Shown: positions 43,039-52,060 of the stretch, one piece after another
Layout of the letters: each line of letters begins with the position of its first letter
Position numbering within the stretch: position 1 is the first letter of the stretch
From: Insolitispirillum peregrinum
GTDB taxonomy: Bacteria; Pseudomonadota; Alphaproteobacteria; Rhodospirillales; Rhodospirillaceae
Reading direction: 5' to 3' (one strand)
Assembly: GCF_042665255.1 (NCBI RefSeq)
Contig: NZ_JBHTCD010000024.1
Length of the DNA: 64,000 nt
Made by a program: the position numbers and the translations under genes
The notes under the pieces: generated by a model
The model's database searches: none
Told to the model about the DNA's origin: nothing
Seen by the model: only the letters and a program-made list of their open reading frames with translations

Positions 43039-44658
43039 ATGATCCGCTTTGACAGCATCACCAAAAAGAACGGCCACCAGATTTTGTTCCTCGAAGCCTC
43101 GGCGGCGTTGAACCGGGGGGAAAAGATCGGCCTTGTCGGCCCCAACGGAGCGGGGAAATCGACGCTGTTCCGCATGATTGCCGGGGTTGAAACCCCCGAT
43201 GACGGACAGGTGGTGTCAGAAAAAAACGTCTCGATTGGCTATTTCAATCAGGACGTGGGCGAAATGTCGGGCCGGACGGCCGTGGCCGAGGTGATGAACG
43301 GTGCCGGGCCGGTCAGCACCATTGCCGAAGAACTGGCCGCGCTGGAAGCCGCCATGTGCGATCCCGACCGGATGGACGAGATGGACGTGCTGGTCGAACG
43401 CTACGGCGAAGTTCAGGCCCGCTTTGAAGAGCTGGGCGGCTATGAGCTGGAAGGCCGGGCGCGCGAAGTGCTGGCGGGCCTGAGTTTCAGTCAGGAAATG
43501 ATGGATGGCGACGTCGGGGCGCTGTCCGGTGGCTGGAAAATGCGTGTGGCGCTGGCCCGCATCCTGTTGATGCGGCCTGATGCGATGCTGCTCGACGAAC
43601 CGAGCAACCACCTTGATCTGGAAAGCCTGATCTGGCTGGAAGGCTTCCTGAAGAGCTATGACGGCGCGCTGCTGATGACCTCGCACGACCGCGAGTTCAT
43701 GAACCGGATTGTCAGCAAGATCATTGAAATTGATGGCGGCTCGCTGACCAGCTACTCCGGCGATTACGAGTTCTATGAACGCCAGCGCGCCCTCAATGAA
43801 CAGCAGCAACAGGCCCAGTTTGAACGCCAACAAGCGATGCTGGCCAAGGAACTGAAGTTCATCGAACGCTTCAAGGCCCGCGCCTCGCACGCCAGTCAGG
43901 TGCAGAGCCGGGTGAAAAAGCTCGACAAGATTGAACGCTTTGAACCGCCCAAGCGCCGTCAGGTGGTGTCGTTCGACTTCCCGCAGGCACCACGGTCGGG
44001 TGATGACGTGGTGGTGATGAAAAACCTGCACAAGGCCTATGGCAGCAAGGTGATTTATCAGGGGCTGGACCTGACCATCCGCCGCAAGGAACGCTGGTGC
44101 ATCATGGGGGTCAATGGTGCGGGCAAGTCCACCCTGCTGAAGCTGGTGGCCGGAACCACCGAGCCGGACAGCGGCTCGGTGGTGGTCGGGGCCAGTGTCA
44201 GGATGGGTTATTTCTCGCAGCACGCGATGGAAATCCTCGATGGCGAGAATACCGTTCTCGAAGCGCTGGAAGCAGCCCATCCGCGCGCCAATCAGGGCGG
44301 ACTGCGCACGCTGGCGGGCTGTTTCGGCTTTTCCGGCGATGACGTGGAAAAGCGCTGCCATGTGCTGTCCGGGGGGGAAAAGGCCCGGCTGGTGATGGCC
44401 TCGATGATGTACAATCCGCCGAATTTTCTGGTGCTCGACGAACCGACCAACCACCTTGACCTCGACACCAAGGAAATGCTGATCAAGGCACTGGCGTCCT
44501 ATGAAGGCACCATGCTGTTCGTCTCCCACGATCGCCACTTCCTTTCCACCCTGTCCAACCGGGTGCTGGAACTGACGCCCGAGGGAGTCCACCAGTATGG
44601 CGGCGGTTATACCGAATACGTCGCCAGCACCGGTCAGGAAGCGCCGGGGTTGCACTGA
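43039..44658 (+). CDS. ABC-F family ATPase (ribosome-associated translation factor type)
   Basis: 539 aa, two fused nucleotide-binding domains and no membrane helices. Domain 1: GPNGAGKST, LSGGWKMRVALARIL, LLDEPSNHLDLE. Linker (about 245-310) is charged and Gln-rich (ALNEQQQQAQFERQQAML), the arm that reaches the ribosomal P site in this family. Domain 2: GVNGAGKST, LSGGEKARLVMASMM, LVLDEPTNHLDLD. Likely rescues stalled ribosomes or tunes translation; no resistance-type long arm is evident. Confidence 0.9.
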   Translation: MIRFDSITKKNGHQILFLEASAALNRGEKIGLVGPNGAGKSTLFRMIAGVETPDDGQVVSEKNVSIGYFNQDVGEMSGRTAVAEVMNGAGPVSTIAEELAALEAAMCDPDRMDEMDVLVERYGEVQARFEELGGYELEGRAREVLAGLSFSQEMMDGDVGALSGGWKMRVALARILLMRPDAMLLDEPSNHLDLESLIWLEGFLKSYDGALLMTSHDREFMNRIVSKIIEIDGGSLTSYSGDYEFYERQRALNEQQQQAQFERQQAMLAKELKFIERFKARASHASQVQSRVKKLDKIERFEPPKRRQVVSFDFPQAPRSGDDVVVMKNLHKAYGSKVIYQGLDLTIRRKERWCIMGVNGAGKSTLLKLVAGTTEPDSGSVVVGASVRMGYFSQHAMEILDGENTVLEALEAAHPRANQGGLRTLAGCFGFSGDDVEKRCHVLSGGEKARLVMASMMYNPPNFLVLDEPTNHLDLDTKEMLIKALASYEGTMLFVSHDRHFLSTLSNRVLELTPEGVHQYGGGYTEYVASTGQEAPGLH

Positions 44659-44712
44659 GCGGTTGTCCCTGCGGGTTCGGCGGGCTGAAAAACCGGGGCA
44701 TGTTTCCTTTGG

Positions 44713-44737
44713 CCGCCACGACAGACTGTCGTGGCGG
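44713..44737. terminator. 12-bp inverted repeat after the ABC-F gene
   Basis: CCGCCACGACAG and CTGTCGTGGCGG flank a single base. There is no T-tract; it may act as a hairpin end of the ABC-F message. Confidence 0.4.
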
Positions 44738-44807
44738 TTGAAAGCGTTGTCTGATAGGATCATATGGGCCGCATCATCCATACACAGCCCGGTCAGGGAG
44801 AAAAGGT

Positions 44808-45029
44808 ATGACTGCGATACCAGACAAAGAGCTGCGTCAGCTGCTCCGCAAGAAGTTCCCGTTGTTCACTGTGCTGCGCACCAAGCGCCACCTGCGGATT
44901 TCCAATCCGGCCACGGGGGGATTCGTTATAGCCCCGATTTCAGGCTCGGACTGGCGGGGTATCCGCAATCTGGAACGCGATCTTCGCCGACTGGAGGAAG
45001 GGTGCGGGTACGGCGTGCAGTACCACTAG
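44808..45029 (+). CDS. small basic protein, unknown; HicA-like size and layout
   Basis: 73 aa. GGGAGAAAAGG upstream gives a good ribosome site. Basic N-terminus (KELRQLLRKKFPLF), a beta-strand pair around TKRHLRISNPATGGFVIAP and a C-terminal helix RGIRNLERDLRRLEEG. The alpha-beta-beta-beta-alpha order and the TKRHLRISNP segment recall the HicA RNA-binding fold, but the catalytic GxxH pattern is not intact. Function not assigned. Confidence 0.6.
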   Translation: MTAIPDKELRQLLRKKFPLFTVLRTKRHLRISNPATGGFVIAPISGSDWRGIRNLERDLRRLEEGCGYGVQYH

Positions 45030-45035
45030 ATGCTT

Positions 45036-45127
45036 AGAGCATTTTCAAGTTGACCGTTTCCGGTCAACGGCTCGGAAAATGCGTCCCTAAAAGGGAAGAG
45101 CGCTTTCGCTCGGTGTGAAGACGCTCT
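45036..45127. repeat. repeat family B, copy 2 (inverted relative to copy 1)
   Basis: AGAGCATTTTCAAG to GACGCTCT, 92 bp, internal GTTGACCGTTTCCGGTCAAC palindrome. The full reverse complement matches 23753-23844 with a few substitutions. Confidence 0.88.
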
Positions 45128-45211
45128 CACCATCGGTGACGACACACGGAACACTCCCGGGGAGATTGCTTTTATCTCCCCGGGATTACCTTTGAGCATC
45201 AATGATCGGGA

Positions 45212-46246
45212 TCACCCCACGCGGGTTTCAACGCCCTCGAATCCGTCAAGCTGTGCCAGTTCGGCATCGCTGAGCACGATGCCATCACGCAGGGCCTTTT
45301 TCCGTGCCTCAAAGCGGCGCTGCGACGGCAGGCGAGCGCCCTGGGCACCGATGGCGGTCAACAGCTTTTCACCCTCGGCAATCGGATCGCGGCCACTGCG
45401 GGCGGCGAAGGTCCGGGGATCAAGGGCCAGAATCAAGGCTCCATGGCGGGGCAGCAGGGTCGTTCCGCCCATGAATTCGCGCGCTTCCTTGCTCATGAAC
45501 TCGCCCAGCATCGCCCCGGCAAGCAATTCGATCATGGTCGAAATCGCCGAGCCCTTGTGACCGCCAAAGGTCAGCATCGCCCCGTCCAGCGCCACATCGG
45601 GGTCGGTGGTCGGATTGCCATCCCGGTCAACCGCCCAGCCCTCGGGGATCGGCTTGCCCGCCCGCTGGTGCAGCTCGATCTCGCCACGGGCCGCGACGCT
45701 GGTCGCAAAGTCAAACACATAGGGCGGTATTCCGTCCGGGCGAGGCCAGCCAAAGGCCAGCGGATTGGTTCCCAGCAACGGTTCCTTGCCACCGGTCGGG
45801 GCAACAAAGGAATAGCTGGGGCACATCGACAGCCCAGCCAGACCGTCTTCGGCCAATGCCTCGACATCGTGCCACAGCGCCGAGAAATGCAGGCAATCGC
45901 GGATCACCAGCGCAGCCAGCCCCATTTCGCGGGCGCGGCTGACCAACAGGTCCCTGGCGGCATAAAACGCCGGGTTCGAAAACCCGCCTTTGGCATCAAC
46001 CTCGATCACCGCCTTGCCGTTGTCGTGGACCTCTGACACCGCCTTGGGGTCCACCTTCCCCGCTGCCAGCACGCGCAGGCACCCGGCAATCCGGTAAATG
46101 CCGTGGGATTTGCAGTTGTCACGCTCGCCCGCCACGATCACATGCGCCACCGCCTTTGCGCTTTCCGGGCGCACGCCATGACGGACAAAGATATTTTCGA
46201 CGCGTGCCAGCAGCACATCGAACGGAATGGTATTTGGCTCAGCCAT
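45212..46246 (-). CDS. Ldh2-family NAD(P)H oxidoreductase, probable delta1-pyrroline-2-carboxylate reductase
   Basis: 344 aa of the malate/L-lactate/ureidoglycolate dehydrogenase superfamily (not Rossmann). Hallmarks are DNCKSHGIYRI, VIRDCLHFSALWHDVEALAE, LLGTNPLAFGWPRPDG, FDFATSVAARGEIELHQRAG and GGHKGSAISTMIELLAGAML. Members in hydroxyproline clusters reduce delta1-pyrroline-2-carboxylate to L-proline. Aconitase X nearby would make that substrate from cis-3-hydroxy-L-proline, which supports the call. ATG at 46246 is chosen over a weak upstream TTG. Confidence 0.8.
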   Translation of the reverse strand: MAEPNTIPFDVLLARVENIFVRHGVRPESAKAVAHVIVAGERDNCKSHGIYRIAGCLRVLAAGKVDPKAVSEVHDNGKAVIEVDAKGGFSNPAFYAARDLLVSRAREMGLAALVIRDCLHFSALWHDVEALAEDGLAGLSMCPSYSFVAPTGGKEPLLGTNPLAFGWPRPDGIPPYVFDFATSVAARGEIELHQRAGKPIPEGWAVDRDGNPTTDPDVALDGAMLTFGGHKGSAISTMIELLAGAMLGEFMSKEAREFMGGTTLLPRHGALILALDPRTFAARSGRDPIAEGEKLLTAIGAQGARLPSQRRFEARKKALRDGIVLSDAELAQLDGFEGVETRVG

Positions 46247-46299
46247 TGGTACAGGGTCTCCTTGACGGACAGGATGGGTGGCCAAGCCTCGCGCAGAGG

Positions 46300-46950
46300 T
46301 TACTTGTCCACGTCAACATAGGTACAGGCCCAGAAAATCCTGGCTTCTTCCTCGCCAATCGCCCGGAGCCCGTGTTTGATGGTGCTGTCGAAATAGGCGC
46401 AGTCACCGGGATTCATCAGCACCGGCTGATAATGTTCCACCACCAGCTCAACCTGACCGGACAGGACGTATAACGTCTCTTCTCCGTCATGGGCTTCCAG
46501 CTCGTCGGGGCGCAGCGGAGCCCGGTGGGAAACAACCGTCACCAGCGGAATGATCTTTTTCTCGGCCAGCTCGTTACACAAAATCTCGTATTCAAAGTTC
46601 TTGGAACTGACCTTGCGGCCCGCACCGGCCCGCGTCACAGCCAGACGGGTGGTCTGTTGTGCCTCGTGATCGGCGGAAAACAACCGCTCCATCCCGATGT
46701 CATAGGCACGGGCCATGCGGACCAGGTTTTCATAGCTGGGCGAAACCCGGCCATTTTCGATCTTGTGGATGGTCGAAAGTGCCAGCCCGGCTTTTTGCGC
46801 CGCCGCTTCCAGTGTAAAGCCGCAGGCCAGACGAACAGCCTTCATCCGGTTCCCGAGGGTTTCGCGCAGTTGCAGGCGCTCCACTTCCCAGTCGTCGGCG
46901 TCCGTCTCGATCTCGGCCGTCTGAGGCACTTTTTTTTCCGTTCGCATCAT
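46300..46950 (-). CDS. XRE-family regulator with cupin domain, hydroxyproline locus
   Basis: 216 aa. N-terminal acidic tail, HTH at about residues 30-90 (RMKAVRLACGFTLEAAAQKA, LALSTIHKIENGRVSPSYEN), cupin at 115-210 with DGEETLYVLSGQVEL and MNPGDCAYFDSTIKHG. It is divergent from the aconitase X operon and upstream of the reductase gene, so it probably governs both. ATG codons at 46950 and 46947 are both possible starts. Confidence 0.88.
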   Translation of the reverse strand: MMRTEKKVPQTAEIETDADDWEVERLQLRETLGNRMKAVRLACGFTLEAAAQKAGLALSTIHKIENGRVSPSYENLVRMARAYDIGMERLFSADHEAQQTTRLAVTRAGAGRKVSSKNFEYEILCNELAEKKIIPLVTVVSHRAPLRPDELEAHDGEETLYVLSGQVELVVEHYQPVLMNPGDCAYFDSTIKHGLRAIGEEEARIFWACTYVDVDK

Positions 46951-47131
46951 ATTTTTCTTTTCTTACCAGTTATGATCGTTTAAGCATATTTCAGCAGGCA
47001 GCGCAAGATTTTCTGCTGCAACTGCGGCGCTGAAAAGCTCTGAAAGACCATTTTAGCCCAAAATTGCTGAATCCGCTCTTTTGGTGCGCAGCCGGGCTGG
47101 CAGTTGGCCCCCGACACACCGCGAGGAAACC

Positions 47132-48820
47132 ATGGCGACGTTGATTACACCTGCCTCTGTGCAGGGACCAATCCTCGTGTGCGAGGAAGGACTGAGCGTC
47201 TGGGGCGGCGTCCATCCGGCGACCGGCGAAATTATTGACGCCCTCCACCCGCAGCATGGATCGTCGCTGGCGGGCCAGATCGTGATGATGCCGACCAGCC
47301 GGGGATCGTGTACGGGCAGCGGTGTTCTGTTGGGGCTGGCCCTGAAGGGAACCGCACCGTGCGCGCTGGTTTTCCGGGAGTCGGAAGAAATTCTGACGCT
47401 GGGGGCACTGATCGCCGCCCGCATGTTTAACCGCCCGATTGCGGTGCTGCGGCTGACCGCAGCGGAATATGACGCGCTGGCACAGCAGCCTTCCGCCGAG
47501 ATTTCGCCAACCCACCTGCGGGCCGGGGATCTGGCATGGCCGCTCGCACCGCTGTCTTCGGCAGGGATCGCCCTCAGTCCGACCGATCAGGACTGTCTGG
47601 CGGGCAAGAATGGCGAAGCGGCCCGGCTGGCAATGGACATCATCGTGGCGATGGCCGCAGTGCAAGGGGCACCCCGCCTGATGGATATCAGCCGCGTCCA
47701 CATTGACGGCTGCATTTACGCCAGCCCGGCCTTGCTGACCTTTGCCCGGACCATGGCCGACAAGGGCGGACGGGTGTGCGTCCCGACAACCACCAATGCC
47801 ATTTCGGTTGACCGGGAAAACTGGCAACAGCAAGGCACCCCCATCGACTTTGGCACAGCCGCCGCCCGGCTTGCCGATGCCTATGTCGAGATGGGAGCGC
47901 AGGCGAGCTTTACCTGTGCGCCCTATCTGCTGGCCGACCGCCCGGCGGCCAACGAAGCCATTGCCTGGGCTGAAAGCAATGCGGTGATCTATGCCAACAG
48001 CGTGCTGGGTGCGCGCACGGTCAAACATGCCGATTTCATGGATTTGTGCATTGCCCTGACCGGGCGGGCGGCGTACTCGGGCGTTTACCTTGACGAAAAC
48101 CGCGCCGCCCGGCGTGTGATCAGGGTCACCATGCCAACAGACGCCGATGAGTCGTTCTGGCCGCTGCTGGGCTGGCTGGTCGGGCAGGCCGCCCCCGACC
48201 GCATTCCACTGATCTGCGGGCTGGAACAGACACAGCCGTCCGAAGATGACCTGAAAGCCCTGTGCGCGGCCTTTGGCACCACCTCTGCCGCCCCCATGCT
48301 GCATATCGCCGGGATCACCCCCGAAGGACTGCGCCCGGCGGACCCCGATGCCGATACCGTCCCCCTGACCGCGCAGGACTTTACCGATGCCTGGCAGAGG
48401 CTGAACCGGGGGGAGGCGCAGATTGATCTGGTTGCCCTCGGCAGCCCGCATTTTTCCGCCGCCGAGTGCGCCACCTTTGCCGCCCTGATGACCGGGACCC
48501 AGCGTGCGCCAGCGGTATCAGTGATCGTCACGGTGGGGCGGGGAACCCGGCAACAGATCGAGCGGAACGGCGTAGCGGCCCGCCTGAGCGCGGCGGGGGT
48601 GACGATTGTTTCCGACCTCTGCTGGTGCTCGATCTCTGAACCAGTCTTTCCGCCACAGGCCAAAGTCCTGATGACCAATTCCGGCAAATATGCCCACTAC
48701 GCGCCGGGCCTCAGCGGTCGCGCCGTCCGCTTCGGCTCGCTGGCCGAGTGCGCCCAGGCGGCCCGCACCGGCCTTGCCCCCTCTTCCCCGCCAGACTGGA
48801 TCCTGCACGCGGCCCGGTAA
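47132..48820 (+). CDS. aconitase X, fused subunits; probable cis-3-hydroxy-L-proline dehydratase
   Basis: 562 aa. The N-terminal 120 residues match the AcnX small subunit (DUF126: HPQHGSSLAGQIVMMPTSRG, SCTGSGVLLGLALKG), and the rest the large subunit (DUF521: LMDISRVHIDGCIYASPALL, VCVPTTTNAIS, ESNAVIYANSVLGARTVKHA). Single-chain AcnX proteins dehydrate cis-3-hydroxy-L-proline to delta1-pyrroline-2-carboxylate. GAGGAA sets the start. It is followed by the deaminase, epimerase and dehydrogenase of the trans-4 pathway in one direction. Confidence 0.87.
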   Translation: MATLITPASVQGPILVCEEGLSVWGGVHPATGEIIDALHPQHGSSLAGQIVMMPTSRGSCTGSGVLLGLALKGTAPCALVFRESEEILTLGALIAARMFNRPIAVLRLTAAEYDALAQQPSAEISPTHLRAGDLAWPLAPLSSAGIALSPTDQDCLAGKNGEAARLAMDIIVAMAAVQGAPRLMDISRVHIDGCIYASPALLTFARTMADKGGRVCVPTTTNAISVDRENWQQQGTPIDFGTAAARLADAYVEMGAQASFTCAPYLLADRPAANEAIAWAESNAVIYANSVLGARTVKHADFMDLCIALTGRAAYSGVYLDENRAARRVIRVTMPTDADESFWPLLGWLVGQAAPDRIPLICGLEQTQPSEDDLKALCAAFGTTSAAPMLHIAGITPEGLRPADPDADTVPLTAQDFTDAWQRLNRGEAQIDLVALGSPHFSAAECATFAALMTGTQRAPAVSVIVTVGRGTRQQIERNGVAARLSAAGVTIVSDLCWCSISEPVFPPQAKVLMTNSGKYAHYAPGLSGRAVRFGSLAECAQAARTGLAPSSPPDWILHAAR

Positions 48821-48877
48821 GGGCTGTCCCGACCGGTAGGCTTTCCCCCCAGTGACCACCTTACGGAGCCTTCTCCC

Positions 48878-49837
48878 ATGAACAAAGACGTGTTTTTCGG
48901 CACCATCCCCGCCCTGCTGACACCGCTGACCGCTGACCGTCAGCCCGATTTCGACGCGCTGGTGCGCAAGGGCAAAGAGCTGATCGCCGCCGGGATGTCG
49001 GGCGTGGTCTATTGCGGGTCGTGCGGGGACTGGCCGCTGCTGACCGACGAACAGCGGATGGAAGGCGTCGAGCGCCTGACCAAAGCCGGTGTGCCGGTCG
49101 TCGTCGGGACCGGAGCCGTCAACACCAAATCTGCCGTCGCCCATGCCGCCCATGCGCAAAAGGTCGGTGCCGCCGGTTTGATGGTGATCCCCCGTCTGCT
49201 GTCGCGCAGCCTGTCGGTGGCGGCCCAGCGCAACCACTTCAAGGCGATTCTGGATGCCGCCCCGGACGTGCCGGCGATCATCTACAACAGCCCCTATTAT
49301 GGCTATTCGACCAAGGCCGACCTGTTCTTTGCCCTGCGCGCCGAGCACAACAACCTGATCGGCTTCAAGGAATTCGGTGGCAAGGCCGACCTCAGCTATG
49401 CCGCCGAGCACATCACCTCGCAGGATGATGACGTGCTGCTGATGGTTGGTGTCGATACCGAGGTTTATCACGGCATCGTCAAGTGTGGCGCCGTCGGCAC
49501 CATCACCGGCATCGGCACCGTGCTGCCGAAAGAATCCCTGTTGCAGGTCGCCCTGTCCAAGCGCGCCGCCGCTGGCTGCCCCGAAGCCGACACGCGTGCC
49601 CGCGAACTGGCCGAAGCCTTTGCCGTTCTTGCCAAATTTGACGAAGGCGTCGATCTGGTGCTCTACTTCAAGCACCTGATGGTGCTGAACGGCGAACAGG
49701 GCTATGAACTGAACATCAACGAAACCGACGCGCTGTCTCCGTCCCAAGCCAAATTCTGCGAAGCGCAGTTTGCGCAGTTCAAGGCATGGTTTGCCAACTG
49801 GTCGAAGCAAGGTGGGGTGATTTCTGAATGCATGTAA
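48878..49837 (+). CDS. DapA-superfamily lyase, probable 1-pyrroline-4-hydroxy-2-carboxylate deaminase
   Basis: 319 aa TIM barrel of the dihydrodipicolinate synthase/N-acetylneuraminate lyase superfamily. Schiff-base lysine K164 in LIGFKEFGGKAD, tyrosine in IIYNSPYYGYSTK, and GVVYCGSCGDWPLLTDEQRM near the N-terminus. In hydroxyproline degradation this class converts 1-pyrroline-4-hydroxy-2-carboxylate to 2-oxoglutarate semialdehyde and ammonia. Overlaps the epimerase gene by 10 bases, so translation is coupled. Confidence 0.88.
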   Translation: MNKDVFFGTIPALLTPLTADRQPDFDALVRKGKELIAAGMSGVVYCGSCGDWPLLTDEQRMEGVERLTKAGVPVVVGTGAVNTKSAVAHAAHAQKVGAAGLMVIPRLLSRSLSVAAQRNHFKAILDAAPDVPAIIYNSPYYGYSTKADLFFALRAEHNNLIGFKEFGGKADLSYAAEHITSQDDDVLLMVGVDTEVYHGIVKCGAVGTITGIGTVLPKESLLQVALSKRAAAGCPEADTRARELAEAFAVLAKFDEGVDLVLYFKHLMVLNGEQGYELNINETDALSPSQAKFCEAQFAQFKAWFANWSKQGGVISECM

Positions 49838-50760
49838 TTGATAGCCACACAGGCGGCGAGCCGACGCGGGTGATTCTCGATGGTGGTCCGGACCTTGGGT
49901 CCGGGCCGCTGGCCGGGCGGGCGCAGCGTTTGGCGACGGAGTACCGCGACTTTTACCGCTCGGTGATCCTCGAACCCCGTGGGCAGCCCGCCATGGTCTG
50001 CGCCCTGCTGGTCGAGCCGGTGGATGAGACCTGCGTTACCGGCGTCATCTATTTCGATGCTGAAGCGGTGCTGGGCATGTGTGGCCATGGCACCATCGGG
50101 TTGGCGGTGACGCTGTTCCACATGGGCCGCATCGGGCTGGGCAGCCACCGGATCGAAACCCCGGTCGGGGTGGTGACCGTTGACGTGCAAGATGCCAACA
50201 CCGTGACGGTCACCAACGTCGAAAGCCGTCGCATCGCCAGCGGGCTGTCGGTCGATATCGACGGCATCGGCACCGTTACCGGTGATCTGGCCTATGGTGG
50301 CAATGCCTTCTTTATCGTTGACCCCAGCCCGATCCCGGTATCTGCCGCCAATATCGCCCAGTTGACCGAGGTCACCATTGCCGTCCGGCAGGCGGTGATC
50401 GCGCAAGGATTTGGGGCCGAGGCAGGGCTGACGGTGGACCATGTCATCTTTTATGGTCCCGCCGAAACCCCCACCGGCCACAGCCGGAATTTTGTCCTGT
50501 GCCCGGATGATGCCTATGACCGCTCACCGTGCGGAACCGGCAGTTCGGCCCGCCTGGCCTGTCTGGCCGCCGCTGGCCGGTTGGCCGAAGGCGAGGAAAT
50601 TGTGCAGGAAAGCGTCATTGGCAGCACCTATCGCCTGTCCTATCGCACCGGCCCGAGCGGGGGTGTCATTCCCTCGATCACCGGACAAGCCTATGTGATG
50701 GCCGAGAGCAAACTGTTCTTCCTGCCGCAAGACCCGTTCCGAACCGGCATTGTTCTTTAA
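49828..50760 (+). CDS. 4-hydroxyproline 2-epimerase
   Basis: 310 aa, proline racemase superfamily with both catalytic cysteines: C85 in LGMCGHGTIGLAV and C235 in DRSPCGTGSSARL. N-terminal IDSHTGGEPTRVILDG is typical of the epimerases. Interconverts trans-4-hydroxy-L-proline and cis-4-hydroxy-D-proline. The Cys/Cys pair contrasts with the Ser/Thr pair of the paralogue at 28.6 kb. Confidence 0.92.
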   Translation: MHVIDSHTGGEPTRVILDGGPDLGSGPLAGRAQRLATEYRDFYRSVILEPRGQPAMVCALLVEPVDETCVTGVIYFDAEAVLGMCGHGTIGLAVTLFHMGRIGLGSHRIETPVGVVTVDVQDANTVTVTNVESRRIASGLSVDIDGIGTVTGDLAYGGNAFFIVDPSPIPVSAANIAQLTEVTIAVRQAVIAQGFGAEAGLTVDHVIFYGPAETPTGHSRNFVLCPDDAYDRSPCGTGSSARLACLAAAGRLAEGEEIVQESVIGSTYRLSYRTGPSGGVIPSITGQAYVMAESKLFFLPQDPFRTGIVL

Positions 50761-50798
50761 GAGCAGTGCAAGATACCTTTCCAGGCCCCGAGGTCCGC

Positions 50799-52049
50799 AT
50801 GACAGAGCCAAAAGCACCGGAAATCATTGTTATTGGCGCCGGTATCATTGGCGTGAGCAGCGCGCTGGCGCTGTTGCGCGCAGGACACCGCGTCCGTCTG
50901 CTGGACCGCACCGGCGTTGCCGCCGAGACATCGAGCGGCAACGCCGGGGCCTTTGCCTTTACCGAAATCGAGCCGCTGGCCACACCCGGCATCATGCGCA
51001 AGGCACCGAAATGGCTGCTTGATCCGTTGGGACCGCTGGCGATCCGCCCGGCCTATGCCGCGCGCATTGCACCGTGGATGCTGCGGTTCTGGCGGGCGAG
51101 CTGGCTGGATCGCTACGAGGGTGGCGTCAAGGCGCAATCGTCACTGATGACCCTGTCGCGGGCTGCTCTGGAACGGTTGCTGCCGACGGTGGATGGTGAA
51201 ACGCGCATTCGCCGCGAAGGCCAGCTCCAACTGTTTGAATCGCAAAGCGAGTTCGAGGCCAGCCTGCCGTCATGGGAGGCCCGTCGACAGCAGGGCATCC
51301 GCTTTGACCTGATCGAAGGCCAACAGGCGATTGCCGAGATCCAGCCCGGCCTCAGCCCCCGCTTTACCCACGCGGGCTTTACACCCGACTGGATCAATGT
51401 GGTGGACCCGGCCCAGTGGACCCGACATCTGGGGCAACAGTTTGTCGCCGAAGGTGGCAGTCTCGATACCGCCGAGGTGCGCGCCCTGACCCCCGGTGAG
51501 TCATGGGTTGAGGTGGTGACCAGCACAGGTAGCCTGCGGGCCGGGCAGGTGGTGGTGGCCGCCGGAGCCTGGTCCCATCATCTGGCCCGCGGACTGGGGG
51601 ATAAAATCCCGCTGGAAACCGAGCGCGGCTATAACACCACCTTCGCCTCGTGTGATTTTGATTTGCGCACCCACGTCACCTTCAGCCGCCATGGCTTTGT
51701 GGTCAGCAAGATCGGTGAGGGCGTGCGGATCGGCGGGGCCGTCGAGCTTGGTGGTCTTCAGCTTCCACCCAACTACAAACGGGCCGAAATCCTGCTGCGC
51801 AAGGCCAGGAGCTTCCTGACCGGCTTTGACCCCGAAGGCGGCACCCAGTGGATGGGCTTCCGCCCGTCGCTGCCCGACAGCCTGCCGGTGATTGGCCGCT
51901 CGCCGACTGCCGAGCGGGTGATCTATGCCTTTGGCCACGGCCATCTGGGCCTGACGCAATCGGCTGGAACGGCGGAACTGGTGGCCGCTCTGGCGGCAGG
52001 CCGGACACCGGAAATTTCCCTCGCCCCGTTTGCGCCGCAGAGGTTCTAG
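50799..52049 (+). CDS. FAD-dependent D-amino-acid dehydrogenase, probable cis-4-hydroxy-D-proline dehydrogenase
   Basis: 416 aa DAO/DadA family. FAD-binding GAGIIGVSSALALLRAGHRV at the N-terminus, ATG motif WINVVDPAQW, and C-terminal GFRPSLPDSLPVIGRSP and AFGHGHLGLTQSAGTAELVA. Follows the epimerase and should oxidise its D-product to the pyrroline consumed by the DapA-like enzyme. Single-chain form, so electrons probably go to quinone. Ends just before repeat A. Confidence 0.88.
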   Translation: MTEPKAPEIIVIGAGIIGVSSALALLRAGHRVRLLDRTGVAAETSSGNAGAFAFTEIEPLATPGIMRKAPKWLLDPLGPLAIRPAYAARIAPWMLRFWRASWLDRYEGGVKAQSSLMTLSRAALERLLPTVDGETRIRREGQLQLFESQSEFEASLPSWEARRQQGIRFDLIEGQQAIAEIQPGLSPRFTHAGFTPDWINVVDPAQWTRHLGQQFVAEGGSLDTAEVRALTPGESWVEVVTSTGSLRAGQVVVAAGAWSHHLARGLGDKIPLETERGYNTTFASCDFDLRTHVTFSRHGFVVSKIGEGVRIGGAVELGGLQLPPNYKRAEILLRKARSFLTGFDPEGGTQWMGFRPSLPDSLPVIGRSPTAERVIYAFGHGHLGLTQSAGTAELVAALAAGRTPEISLAPFAPQRF

Positions 52050-52060
52050 AGCCGCGAGCG

